Positions 17,179 through 19,195 of a DNA stretch of 19,195 nt are shown one piece after another. Position 1 is the stretch's first letter, and each line of letters opens with the position of its first letter. Origin of the DNA: Nitrospirota bacterium (GTDB lineage: Bacteria; Nitrospirota; Nitrospiria; Nitrospirales; Nitrospiraceae); the NCBI GenBank assembly GCA_004296865.1, contig SCVQ01000120.1:1-19195 (forward strand). Reading direction: 5' to 3'. A program made the position numbers and the translations under genes. The notes under the pieces are model-generated. The model did no database searches. It had not been told where the DNA came from and was given only the letters and a program-made list of their open reading frames with translations.

Positions 17179-18990
17179 ATGAGCAAGGACTTGCAAAGCC
17201 TTATCAGAAATTTCTCCATTATCGCCCATATCGATCACGGGAAATCGACCCTCGCTGACCGGTTCCTTGAAACGACAGGCGCCATTACCGCCCGGGAGTC
17301 CCGCGAACAGATCCTGGATGCGATGGACCTCGAGCGTGAGCGCGGCATCACGATCAAGGCCCATGCGGTGGCGATCAAGTACCGGGCCGACGATGGGCAG
17401 ACCTATTCCTTGCACCTGATCGATACGCCGGGGCACGTCGACTTCACCTATGAGGTCTCCCGCAGCCTGGCGGCCTGCGAGGGGGCTTTGCTGCTGGTGG
17501 ATGCCACGCAGGGCGTCGAGGCGCAGACCATCGCCAATGCCCACCTCGCCTTGGCCAACAATCTGGAAATTCTGCCGGTGATCAACAAGATTGACTTGCC
17601 CAGCGCCGACGTCGAAGGCGTGAAACACCAGATCCAGGAAGTGCTGGGCCTGGACGTCACGGACACGTTGCTCGTCAGCGCCAAGGAAGGCCGAGGCGTA
17701 CGGGAAGTCCTCGAAGCGGTCATCGCGAAAGTTCCCCCTCCGGCCGGCGACCCGAACAAACCGCTCAAGGCATTGATCTTTGACTTGTGGTTTGACAATT
17801 ACCAGGGCGTGATCGTCCTGACGCGGATCGTCGACGGCCAGATGAAGCCCGGCATGAAGATCAAATTAATGTCGAACAACCGGACCTTCGAGGTCACCGA
17901 GGTGGGGCAGTTCACGCCGAAGCGCACGAAAACCGATCGCCTCGACGCCGGCGAAGTCGGCTACATGTGCGCCAACATCCGGGAGGCGGTGGACACGAAG
18001 ATCGGGGATACGATCACGGAAGCCGCGCGGCCCACGGAGTCGGCGTTTCCCGGCTACAAAGACGTCAAGCCGCTGGTCTTCTGCGGCCTCTACTCCACCG
18101 ACACCGCCCGCTTCGAGGACCTGCGCGACGCGCTGCAGAAGCTTCGGCTCAACGATTCCTCGTTCATCTACGAACCGGAAACGTCGCTGGCCTTGGGGTT
18201 CGGGTTCCGGTGCGGGTTCTTGGGATTGCTGCACATGGAGATCATCCAGGAACGTCTCGAACGGGAATACGGACTGACGCTGATCACGACGGCGCCCACG
18301 GTCGTCTATCAGGTCCTCACGACGGCGGGGGAAATTCTCCAGATCGACAACCCCTCCAAGCTGCCGCCGCCCTCGGCGATCGCGGGGTTCGAGGAACCGT
18401 TCATTCAAGCGACCATCATCACCCCCGAACGCTTCGTCGGACAGATCCTCCAACTCTGCCAGGATCGCCGGGGGATCCAGAAGGGCCTGCACTACCTCGA
18501 TCCCACGCGGGTCATGCTCACCTACGAATTACCGTTGAACGAGGTCATCCTGGATTTCTACGACCGGCTCAAGTCCAAGACCCAGGGCTACGCCTCGCTG
18601 GACTATGAACTGATCGGGTACCGCGAAGCAGACCTGGTCAAGCTGGACATCCTCCTCAACGGAGAAACCGTCGACGCGCTCTCCTTCATCACGCATCACG
18701 ACAAGGCCCAAATCCGGGGACGCCAAATGGCCGAGAAGATGAAGGAGTTCATCCCCAAGCAGATGTTTGAGATCGCCATCCAGGCGGCCATCGGCAACAA
18801 GATTGTCGCGCGGGAGACCATCGGCGCGATCAAGAAGAACGTCACCGCCAAGTGCTACGGCGGCGACATCTCACGAAAGCGGAAACTGTGGGAGAAGCAG
18901 AAAGAGGGCAAGAAACGGATGAAGCAAATTGGACGCGTCGAGGTGCCCCAGGAAGCCTTCCTGGCCCTCTTGAAAGTGACGGGCGAGTAG
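17179..18990 (+). CDS. lepA: Elongation factor 4 (ribosome-associated GTPase LepA)
   Basis: 603 residues from ATG 17179, close to E. coli LepA (599). EF4 is a translational GTPase that binds the ribosome and is linked to back-translocation and to ribosome assembly. Numbering from 17179: G1 loop 'AHIDHGKST' (16-24), G2 'GITI' (56-59), G3 'DTPGH' (82-86) and G4 'NKID'. The LepA-specific C-terminal domain is recognisable by '[20 protein letters not shown]'. A longer frame starts at ATG 17161 but that codon is part of the -10 box; starting at 17179 places '[15 protein letters not shown]' near the N-terminus as in the family. There is no Shine-Dalgarno sequence before 17179 and the predicted leader is about 10 nt. 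lepB follows after 2 nt, the classic lepA-lepB pairing. Confidence 0.96.
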   Translation: MSKDLQSLIRNFSIIAHIDHGKSTLADRFLETTGAITARESREQILDAMDLERERGITIKAHAVAIKYRADDGQTYSLHLIDTPGHVDFTYEVSRSLAACEGALLLVDATQGVEAQTIANAHLALANNLEILPVINKIDLPSADVEGVKHQIQEVLGLDVTDTLLVSAKEGRGVREVLEAVIAKVPPPAGDPNKPLKALIFDLWFDNYQGVIVLTRIVDGQMKPGMKIKLMSNNRTFEVTEVGQFTPKRTKTDRLDAGEVGYMCANIREAVDTKIGDTITEAARPTESAFPGYKDVKPLVFCGLYSTDTARFEDLRDALQKLRLNDSSFIYEPETSLALGFGFRCGFLGLLHMEIIQERLEREYGLTLITTAPTVVYQVLTTAGEILQIDNPSKLPPPSAIAGFEEPFIQATIITPERFVGQILQLCQDRRGIQKGLHYLDPTRVMLTYELPLNEVILDFYDRLKSKTQGYASLDYELIGYREADLVKLDILLNGETVDALSFITHHDKAQIRGRQMAEKMKEFIPKQMFEIAIQAAIGNKIVARETIGAIKKNVTAKCYGGDISRKRKLWEKQKEGKKRMKQIGRVEVPQEAFLALLKVTGE

Positions 18991-18992
18991 CC

Positions 18993-19195
18993 ATGGAACA
19001 GACCCCCTCCCGCATCGAGAAGGCACCTGACACCGCCACGGAAGCCGCCCCGCCCCAGATCCAGGGCACGCTCCCGCTGCCCGAGCACCTGGCGGAGGCC
19101 GAGCATGCCGGCCCGTCTCGAAAGTCGATCCTGCGCGAATATGCGGAAGCCATTATCGTGGCCATGCTGCTCGCCTTTGCGATTCGGGTCTTCAT
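18993..19195 (+). CDS. lepB: Signal peptidase I, N-terminal part (3' end outside window)
   Basis: 67 codons are visible before the window ends. The first 43 residues are polar and rich in Pro, Glu and Ala; then 'SILREYAEAIIVAMLLAFAIRVF' marks the start of the single membrane anchor that in this family leads directly to the catalytic Ser ('PSGSM' motif), which lies beyond the window. The enzyme removes signal peptides from exported proteins at the membrane. It begins 2 nt after the lepA stop, so it is almost certainly co-transcribed and translationally coupled with lepA; no strong RBS is seen. The polar N-terminal extension is longer than in many relatives. The call rests on the membrane-anchor sequence and the lepA-lepB linkage. 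Confidence 0.85.
   Translation, partial: MEQTPSRIEKAPDTATEAAPPQIQGTLPLPEHLAEAEHAGPSRKSILREYAEAIIVAMLLAFAIRVF

Overview
The window is a gene-dense, GC-rich bacterial chromosome segment. The gene flavour and order (PyrR-controlled pyrimidine genes in a GC-rich genome, carA and carB separated by exported peptidases, greA, a DUF62 SAM hydrolase, a GH15 glucosidase, bioA, lepA, lepB) suggest a Nitrospira-like member of the Nitrospirota. That assignment is inference from recall and was not computed. I see no mobile element, CRISPR array, tRNA or rRNA.

Layout. (1) 1-445: the 3' end of a probable SAM-dependent methyltransferase gene. (2) 668-1879: a response regulator with an HDOD output domain. (3) 1932-13406: a long co-directional cluster, pyrR-pyrB-pyrC-(membrane protein)-carA-sppA-(M48 peptidase lipoprotein)-carB-greA-(SAM hydrolase). 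It starts from a strong sigma70-type promoter, followed by a leader with a recognisable PyrR-binding loop and a Rho-independent terminator, which is a textbook attenuation layout. (4) 13545-17072 on the minus strand: a GH15 glucoamylase-like enzyme and bioA, each with a likely promoter. (5) 17134 to the end on the plus strand: lepA from an exact-consensus promoter, then the start of lepB.

How the genes work together. CarA and CarB make carbamoyl phosphate, PyrB condenses it with aspartate, and PyrC cyclises the product to dihydroorotate. PyrR senses UMP and probably shuts transcription down in the leader. pyrD, pyrE and pyrF are not in the window. Interleaved with these genes are a membrane protein of unknown role, two predicted lipoprotein peptidases, a transcript-cleavage factor and a SAM hydrolase. 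These look like operon passengers rather than pathway members.

Most unusual are the non-coding parts. Four gaps in the pyr cluster hold imperfect hairpins. In three of them the arms are built from short words repeated every 8 nt, a different word in different gaps. One 15-bp block occurs exactly, in inverted orientation, in two gaps. The bioA and lepA promoters diverge from -35 boxes that overlap each other. The lepA promoter also shows that the longest-frame start of lepA cannot be real and predicts a leader of only about 10 nt. I found no clear new multi-gene system; the protein genes are mostly familiar families.
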